Shown piece after piece: positions 52,701 to 64,000 of a stretch of DNA of 64,000 nt. Each line of letters starts with the position of its first letter. The stretch's first letter is position 1. The notes below the pieces were generated by a model, which saw nothing but the letters and a program-made list of their open reading frames with translations, did no database searches and was not told where the DNA came from. The stretch spans positions 496,001 through 560,000 of the forward strand of contig JAWUZG010000354.1 of NCBI GenBank assembly GCA_036785705.1, given 5' to 3'. Position numbers and translations under genes: made by a program. The stretch comes from Acanthornis magna (taxonomy: Eukaryota; Chordata; Aves; Passeriformes; Acanthizidae).

Positions 52701-55274
52701 ATCAAAAATATTAGCTGAAATGGGGAGGATGAGGGTCTTTATGGATTGCTATATGGACAGAAGAGATTTTTTGTTCTTTAGTATAAAAGGAATCATCCAG
52801 TGATTCCATTGAAAATATTTAGTTTGAACACTGATATCGAAATATTGCACTGAAAGATAAACAGATGACTTCAGAATGATGGTAGCAAATGCAATTATGC
52901 TTCAACCCACAATAATCTTAAGTGAGATATTTTATTAAATGTTAATAACTTTGGGGACTAGACTGGTTTCTTCTTAGGTCTTTCAAATAAGAGTTATTCT
53001 GTGCAACAAGATGCTTGCAATGTAAAGGTGGAATGTGTACCAAGGGATGATTCTGAGGGCTTAAAACCATTTAAGATTTATTAATTTTCTGGAGTTGGGT
53101 TGACATGGTTCCATGAATAGGCACAAGGCCTGGAGAGTGGGATTAGGAAGGTTTCCAGAGGCTCTGAACTCATGTCAAGCAAAACTGTCATGCCAAGCAG
53201 CTAAGTCAACTGAATAGGGAAAAGTCTTGGAAGTGCTTTATCAATGCATAATGTTTGTAAATTTTATTCAATTAATTTACAGCTGCAGGGCTCATGAGGC
53301 TGAAATTAAAGTTTTGTAAAGTTTTGATAAGGAAGCAGCCAAAACCAAACAAAAACATTTGATTAGCTTTGGATGTTTTTTTAACAAGTTGGCAGGGGAA
53401 CAAAATTGCAAGCAAGTATTTCAGAGGAAGGTGTACCCAGTCATGGGAGCTACTGTAGTCGGCTGGATTGGTAGCAGAATGCCTGCCAGGATCCTGCATG
53501 AAGTGCCTGCAGGTATGCTTGACATTTGCTTCCCCCTCTGCCAACAGGTGCCTCGAGGAAAAGCCATGTCCCAGAGAGAAGCCTCTGGAATTTAGTGCTA
53601 CCAAAAGTACTTGCAAATAAACATTGTGCTTTAAATTCCTGTTATTTTTACAAGATTAAATAGAATTTACTTCAGACAAAACATGAGTGAGAAAGAAGAT
53701 ATGCCAGAAGATGCCCAAGGTGCTAGCATATGAGCTTTACAATTTATTTTTTTTTTTAATTTTAAATTATTGGGACGATCAGGCAAACACTCAACTTCTC
53801 CTAGAGTCCTTTGGATATGACTTGGCAAGATCACAGTCAGGGCTGCCACCCCCTTTCTCTGTTGATTGTGGCTGAGTTAGGAGAAATGGCGTTGCTTGTT
53901 GATATCTTACTTTTGTCCCTTATGTAAGCCCAAGAGAGATCAGAATTCTGGAACCAAGCTTAACCTGAGCCCTCCCTCTCATATGCAACGCGTCTTGCTG
54001 AGGGAGCAGTTTCTGTTCCTTTTAGTTGTATGCATTCATTACTTCATATTTGCATTATTGAAAAGAGCAGCATTTTTGTTGTTTTCTTACATGCATTGTT
54101 AATTTTTAGACTTGGGTTCCCATTCATCAATATTGTTTCTTAATAACTGAGTGAATTATCCAGTCAGCTTTTACACTTCCAGTGATTGTGAAATTTGTAT
54201 TTTATTTGCAACCTTCTCCCAGTATATCTACAAAGGAAAAGGAAATTCCATTAAAATCAAGTTATCACGTGGGAACCCACCTGCTTTTGCTGAAATATTT
54301 GGATTTATTTTGGGGAAATCTAAACAAAATGCTTCAATTTCTGTCAGGTCACAATAAAAGCAAGCAATTCAGTTTGTTAAGAGCATCTTTCAAGGGAGTG
54401 AGTGGTGTAGGCTTGATGCATTGGATTAATTTCTGAAATTACAGATGAGAATCTTCCCTGCACTGCTGCTGTTCTGGAAGAACTTGAAGGCTTTGTAAGT
54501 GTAAATTGTGCCACGCACTATGGTTATTTGACGTTGAACTCATTGTTCATGGTTGGATGCTAAATATGTTTTGCAATGTCATTTCCATAAAAGTTTGAAA
54601 AGAAGCAAGTCTTCCTTTATTAAGTAATGTTTCCTTCATAAATCCTGCTGACATTTTAGGATTGGAGGAAAAAGTGGAGACAAGTAGCTTTCAAATTTCC
54701 TTCTATCTTAGAATAACACTGTGACCAAGTGCCCAGACTTTCTGGTGAGGTTTGCATGCCTTCCACTGAGTTTTTTACACTGGGGCAGCAGGTGAAAGGC
54801 ATCTGGGTTTGTCCTGGGAGAGTTTATAGAAAGTCTTAAAAGGCATTTTATAAAGTTTTACTGAAACTTTTTAAATTTTTTGCATGGCCCCTACCCAAGT
54901 TCATGATTGTGAAATATAATATAGGGATGAACATTCAATCCAGTCTACCTCTCCAATACAGAGGAGATACTAGAAGTTCATTATTTGAATGCTTTGGCAT
55001 GATTTTTGGTTCTGTGTGCTATTTGCCCGGTTTCATTCTGGTTTTCCATATTTCCTTCTTCAAATGTCTCTGTGGATTGTTCTAATGTAGTTTGGAAGTT
55101 GGCAGAGCATTGTCTTAAACCTGAAAGTTTTGGTATAGTGTGACATCCATTGTTTTCCGCTGTCACTAAGAGCAAAGAAATCTTGCTGAGCTGTGAAACT
55201 GCACACTTAAAACCAAGTGCTGCATTTATGTGAAGTTAAACACATTCAATATCAAACTTTGCACAAGATTCAGA

Positions 55275-55340
55275 TTTTTCTGTCCTAACTTTGCATGAAA
55301 AAGATCATCTTTTTCTATCTTAACTTTGCATGAAAGAAAT
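55275..55340. repeat. 35-bp tandem duplication
   Basis: TTTTTCTGTCCTAACTTTGC followed by atgaaa at 55275 is repeated from 55310 as tttttctatcttaactttgcatgaaa, a period of 35 with two substitutions. Confidence 0.8.
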
Positions 55341-56559
55341 GAAGAAGATTTCTCTGAAGTCTGAAAATATTTGGGTTTGCATTCATTAATGTAGTGTCAG
55401 TATATAGATGACTTCTGCACTTTCAAAACAGGCTCAACTCCTCCCCCCGCAGTTTCTTTAGGGTGTTTAGAATGATCATGGTTTTTATTTCACTGAAGAG
55501 ACAATACATTTCTTAAAAGGTAGCCATGACATATTGACTCCTTAATCACAGCAATAATTATACATGATTTTTCCATGTATCAGGATCAGCCTGTTTATTT
55601 CTGTGTGAGAAAAATAAATTATGTTTCTATATAGGATTCTTAAATGACGGTAGAAGAAAAAAGCAAAGCTCTGCTGGGAATTGCATCTATTATTAAGACT
55701 CTCAGAGCATTAAAAGCATTAGAATAATAACCTGTTACAATAAACCAATGATATAGCTAAGCCCTCTCTTCTTGAAAAAGAGAAGTCTTGATTCATCGTT
55801 CAGGTGTAAATATATGTCACAGAAGTCAGTGATTTGGTAAGATATACAGTGATTCTCTGAAATTAATAAAACTTTAAAACAAAGATATTTAAAGCAGCAA
55901 ATCAGGAACTGAAATGCCAGGAGTCATGGGAAAGATGGACTTGTTCTCATAAATAGTTGGTCTGGATTTTAATGAGACCATTTTATAGCAGAAACAAAGG
56001 AATATTATATTCATTATGATAAAGATATTATGAGATGAAAAATTTTCTATGCCTACACAGCGTACTTGCTTTCTGATAGCAGCTGTAATTTGTGTGGGTT
56101 CTATGCAGTCAGTCCATTTTTAAGTCTGTTGCATTATTCCCTATATTACAAAATGCCCATATGTTGTTAGCTTCTATTTTAAGGGAATAAAAGTAAAAGC
56201 TGTTTCTGCAAAGTCTAGTGTAGAGACTAGGAAGGTGTTTCTGCTGTTTTAAATCAATTATATTTGTCTATAGCACTCAGCATGGCCTCAAAAATAAAAG
56301 TTGTGAGGAGAGGGAGTAGGTTTCTTCACAACTTATCCTGAGCTATGTGTCCTGGAGAATTTTAATTTAGTTGGAAGAAACTGATCACATGACTGAGGGC
56401 TCTGGAGCTCTCTGATATGCAGTTCCTCTCAGTCTTAGGGGCAGCAACTATTTCAGCAATAGTCTGCCTTTAAATGTTAAGGTCTGAGAGATGCACCCAT
56501 GTTCAAGCAGGTACTATCTTTGTACTGTTGCATTTATCCTTTTGTTGTACTCCCAGTTC

Positions 56560-57000
56560 CCTGTAGCCTCTGCACTGCTCTTAGGCACTGCTTTTGCCTG
56601 ACTCTGACCCTCCTCCCCTCCAAACACCTGGGAGTATAAAAAAGCCACCATTAGATCCAGCCCACTGTTTGTGTCCGGGGTGTGTTTCTTGTCAGTGCAG
56701 CCAGGGCCACTTCCACTGACAGCCGTGCTTGGAAGAGTTACGGACGGTCAGAAGTGTGGTCTGGCAATGGTTTATTGATAAGAAGGCAATGGGGGTGGAC
56801 AATGGACACTGCTGACATCTTCATTTAGGCATAAGAGCTGCAAGAACATTCTTTGATAGAGGCTGATTTTGAAAACAAACTTGCTCAGTGAGGAGGTGCT
56901 TGGTGAGGCTTCCCATATGAGAAATGTCCATCTTTGGGGTAAACAAGAACATAACAACAAAATAAGCAGTCCAACTGCTGTTTCAGGAAACTGGTTTATT
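56560..57000 (-). mobile_element. Doubtful LTR-like fragment
   Basis: On the minus strand, CAATAAACCATTGCC (polyadenylation-signal-like, about 56765-56782) is followed by CACACTTCTGACCGTCCGTA. The segment ends ...CACACCCCGGACA near 56675. That order (AATAAA, then a GC-richer CpG-containing block, then terminal CA) is typical of the R/U5 end of avian retroviral LTRs. I cannot see a matching TG start, TATA box or target duplication, so this may be coincidence. Confidence 0.25.
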
Positions 57001-58489
57001 GATTACTTATGGCAATTGATACTCTAAATGCAGTTAAATTCTGGTGGGCCAAAAGCAATATTTGAGAAAGCTGATCTTCCCACGATTGACTGACACATGA
57101 CATTGAAGCCTGATCCTTGTTCCTGGTTGACTTACAGCTAAGACTTCACCCTGTTTTGTAGCTTCTCTTTAAAACACATCGAGTTTTTTAATGAGATTTC
57201 AGGAAATTACTGTGTTTTTCAGTCATCCCTTTTACTTTCTCTGGTTTTGTAACTTACTGATAATATACTCTTACAAAAAATAGCTGTCCGCAAATGGTAG
57301 ATAATGTGAGGGAGATGTAGTGGCCTGTAAACTTTCTTCTAGAGAAATTTAACTCTGAGTTCAAGGCAGTCTGATTGCCGAGAAGATAAGCTATGGTCAG
57401 TGGTGTGTTTATGAGTACAGAGATCTTCCTGCTATGGGAGCACTTGACAAGAAACAGAGAAGGCATGTGAAGAGCTAAATATGCAGCAAGACTGTTTATA
57501 TCCTCCTGACTACTTCGCTCCTCTGCCTATGCAGAGATTTCCTAATTTTCTGTCTTTATTCTTCTCCTTGATTTTATGTAGCTTAATCCAGGATTGCTTA
57601 GGGCAATTTGCTCATTATAGTGCAAATGTTTTAGTCTCTCTCTGTTATGAAGCAAGTTCCCTTTACGAAATTATTTTCTCATGTCGGTGTGTTCTTTGCC
57701 CTGCCTCAAGTGGGGACTAAAGGAACAGATGTACTGCATATATACTGCATATCATTTTCATGTCTGCTGCAATATTTCTGTGTTATAGTGCAGAGAAAGA
57801 CAGTGTTGTAGAGTAGTAGTTTAAACTTGTCGTAGTTTATCTTGCAAAGAAGAAAACAAATATTAACAAATGCTTTATACTTGTTATTCTGTAAGTTATC
57901 CAGATTTGCTGACTTCTACCTCAGCATTTCTATTTGTATCCTAACTATCATAATATCTTTGCCTTTTTAAAAAAAATACATCCTGTCTCCCCAGTATGGA
58001 ATGATTTGCAGTACTTCCTCACACATATTAGCTAAAATCCCTGAAAGGCAGCTTGGGATAAGGGTCATCTTTGGTAGTGGCAAGAGGCTGCAGAATTTAT
58101 CAGCATTCAGTCAAATGGAAAGGACTTTCAGTTCACTGTGGGAAAGAGAAAAGTGCACAATCTTTGGTGAATCTTCCTGTTACTAACTGATTTTGAAAAT
58201 ATGTTAATTAATGTGATGAATTGTTACTCTTTCCATTTAATAGTTCAATTACAAAAGTCTGCTGAGAGCAAAGAGCAAAGCACACAGGTGTTCACCAAGC
58301 AGTGTGTGTGTGGTAGCTCGGCAGAGCCAGGGCTGGCCTGTGCAGGTGCCCACACTGTGCCATCTGAAGTGTGTTTGTCACAGGGATCTCACACCATGTG
58401 GAGGGTGTATGCTGTACGTCCTGCTACTGCTGTCAGCAGCTGGATGACACTTAAAAGGCACAGTCATGGGCATGCCAGAAAGAAAGTTA
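57001..58489. other. Non-coding DNA
   Basis: No gene or repeat family is recognised. The 110-codon plus frame from 58201 begins in AT-rich DNA and runs into the conserved-looking block at 58490; its peptide recalls nothing. Confidence 0.45.
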
Positions 58490-58690
58490 GATTGGCATTC
58501 AAGAGGTTAATTAGAATAGGAAAGAGCAATTAAAGGGACGTGACGATGTCTTCATAAAACTGTAATTGAGCGCTCTTCATTAAGTGATCTCATTAAATGA
58601 GGCAGAGGATTTGTTGTTGTTGAAATTCTGGACTTGCTATTAAGATTCTCTAATCAGCTTTCTGAAAGGGGAGTTATTACAATACCATAA
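58490..58690. other. Candidate conserved non-coding element
   Basis: Dense homeodomain-type cores occur in about 110 bases: GGTTAATTAGAATAGG (TTAATTAG at 58507-58514), GAGCAATTAAAGG, CTGTAATTGAGCGC, TTCATTAAGTG and CTCATTAAATG. CpGs are retained in ggacgtgacgatg and gagcgctc. This clustering with no coding frame is typical of developmental enhancers. Conservation is not testable here. Confidence 0.3.
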
Positions 58691-59731
58691 CTTTTGAAAC
58701 CTTTTATTGTTCTCAAGATACTGCGAGGTGTGTTTTGTGTGGATGTATTTTCCTTGGCATCAAAATGGAGAAATGGAAATAATAATGTTGCTTGTGTATG
58801 AATGTCACGAGTCCATTATTTTTATTTGCCCCACCTATGAGACAAATGAAGGTTTAGCTCCTAGTTTCAGTAATTGCATCCTTGTATTATGTATATTGTG
58901 TGGTAATGTGGCTGCACATGCAGAATACAAATCAATACCTTAACAGCAAGTAACAGATGGATGGCTCCTGCGAAAGAACTTTGTTGTCCATTTATTGATC
59001 ACAGTTATGTTAACAGAGACATACCATAACTACCAGTGCCAAAATAAACATCAGTTTAAATAGTGGTCCTGTGAGAACAGGATTGTTGCTGGTTTACTTG
59101 GTGAGAGCAGTCTTGTCAACTGCTCGACTGATTCTTAAATTCTCTGAACTTAAACAAAGAGCAGGAATGTTTCAGAGAGATGTTTGTGTCGTATAAAATA
59201 CCTTAAATATTGTGAAGAATTAAAGCATTTAAATCACAACAAATAAAACCTCTTATGGAAAAATATTAAGTAAAAAGAGGCACAGTGAAATGCTGCTGAT
59301 TTAAAACCAACCAAAAAAGAAGTAATCGTTTTACCTAATGTGATGCTGTTCATATTCCTGCTGTGTATCATTGGCTCAATGATTTCTGTTGGTTTTCTTT
59401 TCTACCTCTGGATATAAGACCCACAGAACTGCAGGGGCACATGGAGAAAGGACAGCAAAACTCAGTCTGCATCAAATATTTCTGTTGTAGAAAGTAAGCA
59501 AAAGGAAAGCAGATGGAAAAGCTCCATATCACTCTAAGTCCCTTACCATGACCCTCGATACTGTGTGCTGCAGCGGTAAACGCCCACACAGTGATTCGGT
59601 TACTAATTATTTTTGAAGTTATTGATGTCCTTCCAAAATCTTCTAAAGTGATTTACATGTGTGAGTGTGTGACATACATTTCATGGATATGTTTGTGCTC
59701 TTGTTTTGTCTCGCTCTCTGTTTTGCACTGT

Positions 59732-59782
59732 GGCCCCAGCTCTGTGATGGCCCCAGCTCTGTGACGGCCCCAGCTCTGTGAT
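59732..59782. repeat. 17-bp tandem repeat, 3 copies
   Basis: GGCCCCAGCTCTGTGAT occurs at 59732, 59749 and 59766 with one substitution in the second copy (GAC for GAT). It is a small GC-rich minisatellite in AT-rich surroundings. Confidence 0.92.
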
Positions 59783-60253
59783 TGCCCAGTGTCAGTTATC
59801 TTCTTGCCTCCTCTTGGCACAAAAACAACTTGTTCCCTTTTAGAGGAAGCCCTGGCTACTGAACACAGATATATTGACATCTTTTCCACATATCCACCAG
59901 GGCCTGCTTTCTACAGAGCAATGTAAATATAACCAACCTGGAACAGCATGAATGCAAGCCAATATATGTCATTTGCTGCCAATTTTTCTTCTATATTGCA
60001 AAAGCAGTTTAGAGGCATCCACAACATACCCTTACTGTAAACAGCATTGCTCTGATTAGTCGTAGTAATAAAAGTCCATTTTTCTTAAATGGCGTTTCAG
60101 TGAAGTACTAATTAATTCCGAGGATTTGGGAATTCACATTGTGTAGCTTGTGTTTTCTATTACCACCATATGTAATTTATTGGAAAAAACAAAGAAAAAA
60201 ATACATGAGGGGAAGAAAAGAAAGACATATAACATTTTAAAAGTGACAGGGAA

Positions 60254-60275
60254 GGTAGTAGGTAGTAGGTAGTAG
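60254..60275. repeat. GGTAGTA microsatellite
   Basis: Three copies of a 7-bp unit (GGTAGTA) in a row. Its resemblance to the let-7 seed region is superficial. Confidence 0.85.
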
Positions 60276-63200
60276 TCTTTAGTCTCAGACAACCTCCTAG
60301 ACATAAACAAGGAAGGACCCTGTAGGAAATGTGGCTTTTTGCCTCCTGTCAGTAGGAGATTTTGAGATTGCGTTGCCTGTGTTTGCTCTTGCCTTTTGCT
60401 CCTGAAGTTCAGAAGATACCATTACCCCTCAGTTGTGTCTTGGCGGCTACACTGGCTGCATTTGTATCCTCACAATTTTGGGAATTATGGACTATAGGAG
60501 GATAGAAGTGGCCCAGTGTTTTCTTTCCTCTTTTAGCATTTAAACTAATTATCTCTTTTATTTAAGTAAATTACTGAAGAAACTATCCATGTGTTTACCC
60601 AGTTCTTCCATATGCACTGGAAAGCAGCTGTGGCAAATTCAAACAGAAGGCATGGCACATCAGCTCATACCCCTTCCCTCGGACTTAGCTGTTTTTGGTT
60701 TTTGGGGTTTTTTTTAATGGTTGAATCCTGTAATTCCTTTGAGGATTAGAAAGCTCTCAAAGACCTTCGAACCAGTGTCTTGCTTTTGTTCCCTTCCTTG
60801 TAGGGAGAGCACAGAACATCCCCTTGCCGCATTGGTTGCTGTCCCTTAGATAATGCATAGAAATGATGAGACCCACTGCTCCTGACAGCCTGCCTTTTTT
60901 TGGTGGGGGGGTAGAGCGGGAGGAAGCAGCATTTTTTATCTGTAGATGTAGAGGTGTGTCAGGAAGCTCAAAGAAAATGCACTAGTTTGCATAATTTAGC
61001 ATATGGAGAAGATACCCAGAATTCAGCCTGATGTATAGCTCATATCTGTGAGAGGAAAAGGAAACAAAGCCCAGACTATGATTTGCAACAACACTAATTT
61101 ATATTGTGAATTATGCTTATAGCTGGCTGAATTTGACTGAGAAATGAGACTGACATTACACATATTCTTTGGCCCTTCTTTATCTTCTGCTGAGGAGGAG
61201 AGAAACAGCCACTCTGTCCTCAAACAGGGATCTTGACTAGGGGAGCCAGAAGCACGCAGCACATAAAAATTGGATAATTGTGCTAAATAGAACTTGGAAC
61301 TTTTTGTTCTGAATGCCCTTGTCAGACTGTCTTTCCTTATACTTGCCAGCTAATTAGCATCTACTGATAGTTATTTTGTTTCAGGGTGATAGGAAAACTT
61401 AATTTGTGCTGTTAATTACTTTTCATCAATTTTCCCATCTTTGAATGGATAGTATATGTACCTGTACTATTACTGAACTGAAAAAAACCCTCCTAGATGA
61501 AGTGAAAAAAAAAATATTAGCTTGTCTTTTCTCACTAATTTTAATGATTTTTAAGAGAATGAGACTGGATTATGATACATTACATCTTAAGTGTAAATGC
61601 TAATTAAAATTGATTATAAATTCTAGCAAAAGCATAAAGGCAGCATGCAGCTCAGAGAATTGTTTTCAAATGAATTCCTGGAATCTTTCTAGATGCAATC
61701 AAAATGTTTTTAAACATTAATATGTTGGGTTACATAAAGAATTTTTACTTAGTCATTAGCCAGAAAAACAAGTGAAATCTTTATAATATGACCTATTATT
61801 GCTATCTAATGGAAATAATTGTGGAGACAGCATAATGTAACTATGCAATGAGTTCTCTGAAATATATGTTCTGAAAGCTGATGAGATGACAAGCTGGATA
61901 AAATTGCCGTGTAAACACAACTTGGTTATGGAGTGCAGACAACAGTTTCTTTAATTGTAGGTTTTGATTTAGTGGGACTCATACCTTATCTGTGCTTTTG
62001 CTTTCTGATGGATGGAAATGTAGCACTTTCTGAACATTTCTGTTTTGTTAAGGTCTGTCTTACTTCTTTGCTGGCAGAAAGTGAGGAATTGGGTTTAACT
62101 GGGGAGTGGAGAAAGACAGCCAAAGTGACTTTTGTCAGTAGAATCATTACAAAACTTATGGAGGCTTCTGCTGAAGTGTTACCAGGATGCCTCCTTAAGT
62201 CTATTTATGTTGGGCTGTGTAGCTGTGGAAGTTTGTCAGTGTCACTCAGAAGCTGGGGAGCCATTGTGAGAAGAAAGCCACTTGTGCTTTCTTCTCCCTG
62301 TATTTGCAAAACTGTTCTCCAGCTCCACACCTGAAGGGATGCTGATTTCTGTGAAGGCTGAAGAGTCCAGTCCTGTCTATAGTTTACACTTGCACAACTC
62401 ATCAGCACACTCCCTCCCCAGGGACACAACCCTCTCAGACACCAGAGGTGCACCAGGATGGGTGTGTCCCCTCTCCCTGCCTGCCATTAGTGCAAGTGCA
62501 AGGGCACGTCACCCAGGAGGAAGCTCGCTGTGTGTGCTAAGGGGAGCACCAGGCTGTTCACCCATGGCTGCATGCTTTGGCCACTGTCACCAATAACCCT
62601 TCAGACTCCTGGTGGAAGCTCCTCCCTTGATTTCAGATAGCTCTGAACCAGATACTTGTTTTTTATAGGTACACTTAGTATTGCTACCATCTGCTTCTAA
62701 TTTTCCCTAACCCAGTAAAAGATATATGTAACCAGAATTGTCTATCTGTTTACATTGCAAGTACCAAAGTTAAATAAAGAACAGCACAGCATTCAAACTT
62801 GGCAAAAGGCAAAGCAGGATCTGTCAGTGGGAACAGATTTTGCCTTCCTGATTCATGTGGCAATAGAGCAAAGGTGGCCACCACTCTTTAATGTACTTAT
62901 GGTATAACTGTTTTATTAGAACAAGGGAAGCTATTCCTAACACTCATTCACTGGATTTGTCTCTGAGAAAGAGGTTATGATTGTCACAGGAAGGGTGCCA
63001 ATAGGTGGGATTGATAGGTGACAGAAGTGTCCCTGAAAGAGCTGTCTGAGCCCTGGTGGGCTCCCTGTGGCTGGTGGAGCTCATGATACCTGGTCAAGGG
63101 GAAGGTGAGAAGCCCTAGGCAAGGGAATGATGCCTCAGTGATCCTGCAGGATGCATTTTGGGTGAGTGATTTGGATTGTTTTGCTATTAGTTGTCTAATT

Positions 63201-63284
63201 CAGCCAAAACTAGTTGAGCAGAGAGGAGGACATTAGATTTCAGTGGTATTTATCCTTCCTAAGAGTGTTACAGCTATTGGATGC

Positions 63285-63440
63285 TGGTAAAGGATTCATG
63301 CTTAAATTTGTCGGTAAAAATGCAAAACAAAACAGAGAAGCCAGCTCTCGACGTCATGTGTTGTTAATCGGTGGAAATCCTTGCCGCAGGCCATTGTGTG
63401 TATTAAAACATCATGCAAATTCCTGACAGTGTTCTCTGGA
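63285..63440. other. Candidate conserved non-coding element
   Basis: The block carries a CRE-like GACGTCA (63350-63356), an octamer ATGCAAAT (63413-63420), GTTAATCGG and several retained CpGs (gtcgg, ctcgacg, aatcgg, gccgc) within AT-rich DNA. A 70-codon plus frame is open (63214-63423) but unrecognised. The density of intact CpGs and classic binding sites is unusual for neutral avian intron. It may be an enhancer. Confidence 0.3.
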
Positions 63441-63575
63441 GAATTAGTAAATGAGTGAAAGCATGCTTGGCTTAAGAAAAGCTGTGGCTGTAAATGTTTG
63501 GAGTACAGAGAGTACTTGAAGGAAGTGTAGTTCCTTCTCTTCCTCTGCCTGTTTCTGAGGCCTTGCCTTAGCCTC

Positions 63576-64000
63576 TGTCATGGTTTAACCCCAGCCAGCA
63601 GCCGAGCCCCAGGCAGCTGCTCGCTCTCTCCCCCACCAGTGGGATTGGGGAGAGAATGGGAAGGGTAAAAATGAGAAAACTCATGGGTTGAGATAAAGAC
63701 AGTTTAATAGGGAAAGCAAAAGTCAAACACACAAGAAAAGGAAAACAAGGAATTAATTCAGTGTTTCCCAAGGGCCCCATCACAGGTAACAGTGACTTGG
63801 GGAGGCAAAAGCCATCACTTCAGATGTTCCCCTTCTTCCTACTATATCCCCCCTCCCCTGAGCAGGATGTCACATGGTCTGGCATTTCCCTTTGGTCAGT
63901 TTGGGTCACCTGTCCCAGCTGTGTCTCCTCCCATGCACCTCCAGCCTCCTCACCAGCATGGCTGTAGGAAAAGCAGCAAAGACCTTGGCTCTGTGTATGC
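63576..64000 (-). mobile_element. Avian endogenous retrovirus LTR, cut by window edge
   Basis: The sequence starting TGTCATGGTTTAACCCCAGC at 63576 is a familiar avian ERV long terminal repeat seen in reverse. On the minus strand it would end ...TTAAACCATGACA, giving the expected terminal CA. A polyadenylation signal ATTAAA lies at 63703-63708 (minus strand), with a degraded TATA-like GATATAG at about 63842-63848, in the correct promoter-then-polyA order for the minus strand. The other end lies outside the window, so I cannot tell a solo LTR from part of a provirus. No viral coding sequence is visible. The family name (TguLTR5-like) is from memory. Confidence 0.8.

Larger units (their letters stand above)
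44480..56559. other. AT-rich non-coding DNA
   Basis: Twelve kilobases without a recognisable exon, RNA gene or repeat family. A strong acceptor-like TTTTATTTGTTCTTCTCTTC-AG ends at 49012, but no plausible coding exon follows. CAG/GTAAGTGTG near 45211 is a good donor without a pyrimidine tract upstream. Short duplications lie near 47894-47922 and 55275-55340. A 12-bp inverted repeat spans 46596-46700. An A-rich tract (aaaagaaaagaaaa) is at 47621-47650. Confidence 0.5.
58691..63284. other. Non-coding DNA with short tandem repeats
   Basis: No exon is supported. The 133-codon plus frame at 61933-62334 has hydrophobic stretches but no recognised domain and no convincing flanking splice sites. A strong acceptor-like site (cttttgttcccttccttgtag, AG at 60802-60803) lacks a plausible exon. 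Two short tandem arrays are listed separately. Confidence 0.45.

Noticed and set aside
56625..56650. TATAAAAAAG as a plus-strand promoter
   Set aside because: A TATA-like word alone in AT-rich DNA is weak. No initiator, CpG enrichment or downstream gene was seen.
60250..60280. let-7-like GGTAGTAGGTAGTAG
   Set aside because: It is a plain 7-bp tandem repeat. It lacks the let-7 3' half and there is no complementary arm for a pre-miRNA hairpin.
61933..62334. 133-codon plus frame as a membrane protein exon
   Set aside because: Hydrophobic stretches come from T-rich DNA; there is no recognisable family and no convincing flanking acceptor and donor.
1..64000. CRISPR arrays, bacterial operons, tRNA or rRNA genes
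   Set aside because: No regularly spaced repeats with unique spacers, no cloverleaf-type A/B boxes and no operon-like coding density; the window is vertebrate non-coding DNA.

Overview
This window looks like non-coding DNA from a bird genome. The evidence is several CR1 (chicken repeat 1) LINE fragments, one ending in the ATTCTGTG octamer repeat that marks CR1 3' ends, and the start of an avian-type endogenous-retrovirus LTR at the right edge. The DNA is AT-rich, with short microsatellites, and no reading frame exceeds about 160 codons. I find no host protein-coding exon, tRNA, rRNA or snRNA, and no bacterial feature. The LTR type suggests a neoavian bird, possibly a passerine, rather than chicken; that is recall, not something I could search.

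Layout. 1-12.3 kb is unique non-coding DNA with a strong 13-bp hairpin (4408-4440), a 19-bp tandem duplication and two conserved-looking blocks. 12.3-15.2 kb holds a MIR/L3-like relic, a perfect 157-bp tandem duplication (13215-13528) and two CR1 fragments in opposite orientation. 15.2-29.6 kb is mostly unique DNA with small CR1 and MIR-like relics. It also contains, at 21731-21800, a pyrimidine tract and CAG joined directly to GTAAGT, with a second strong donor 38 bases downstream. 29.6-38.9 kb is AT-rich with microsatellites. 38.9-39.5 kb is an old CR1 copy on the minus strand. 42.6-44.5 kb is the largest element: a decayed minus-strand CR1 whose reverse transcriptase is still legible, joined to a cysteine-rich frame that may be ORF1 or something else. 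44.5-63.5 kb is again mostly unique DNA, with short tandem repeats, a doubtful LTR-like piece near 56.7 kb and conserved-looking blocks at 58.5 and 63.3 kb. A minus-strand LTR starts at 63576 and runs off the window.

Interpretation. The most economical reading is the inside of a very long intron, or a gene desert. The zero-length exon signal at 21757 favours a long intron of a plus-strand gene, because this arrangement is the signature of recursive splicing. I cannot name the host gene. The conserved-looking blocks are judged only by texture (retained CpG, homeodomain, octamer and CRE-like motifs) and need alignment to confirm.
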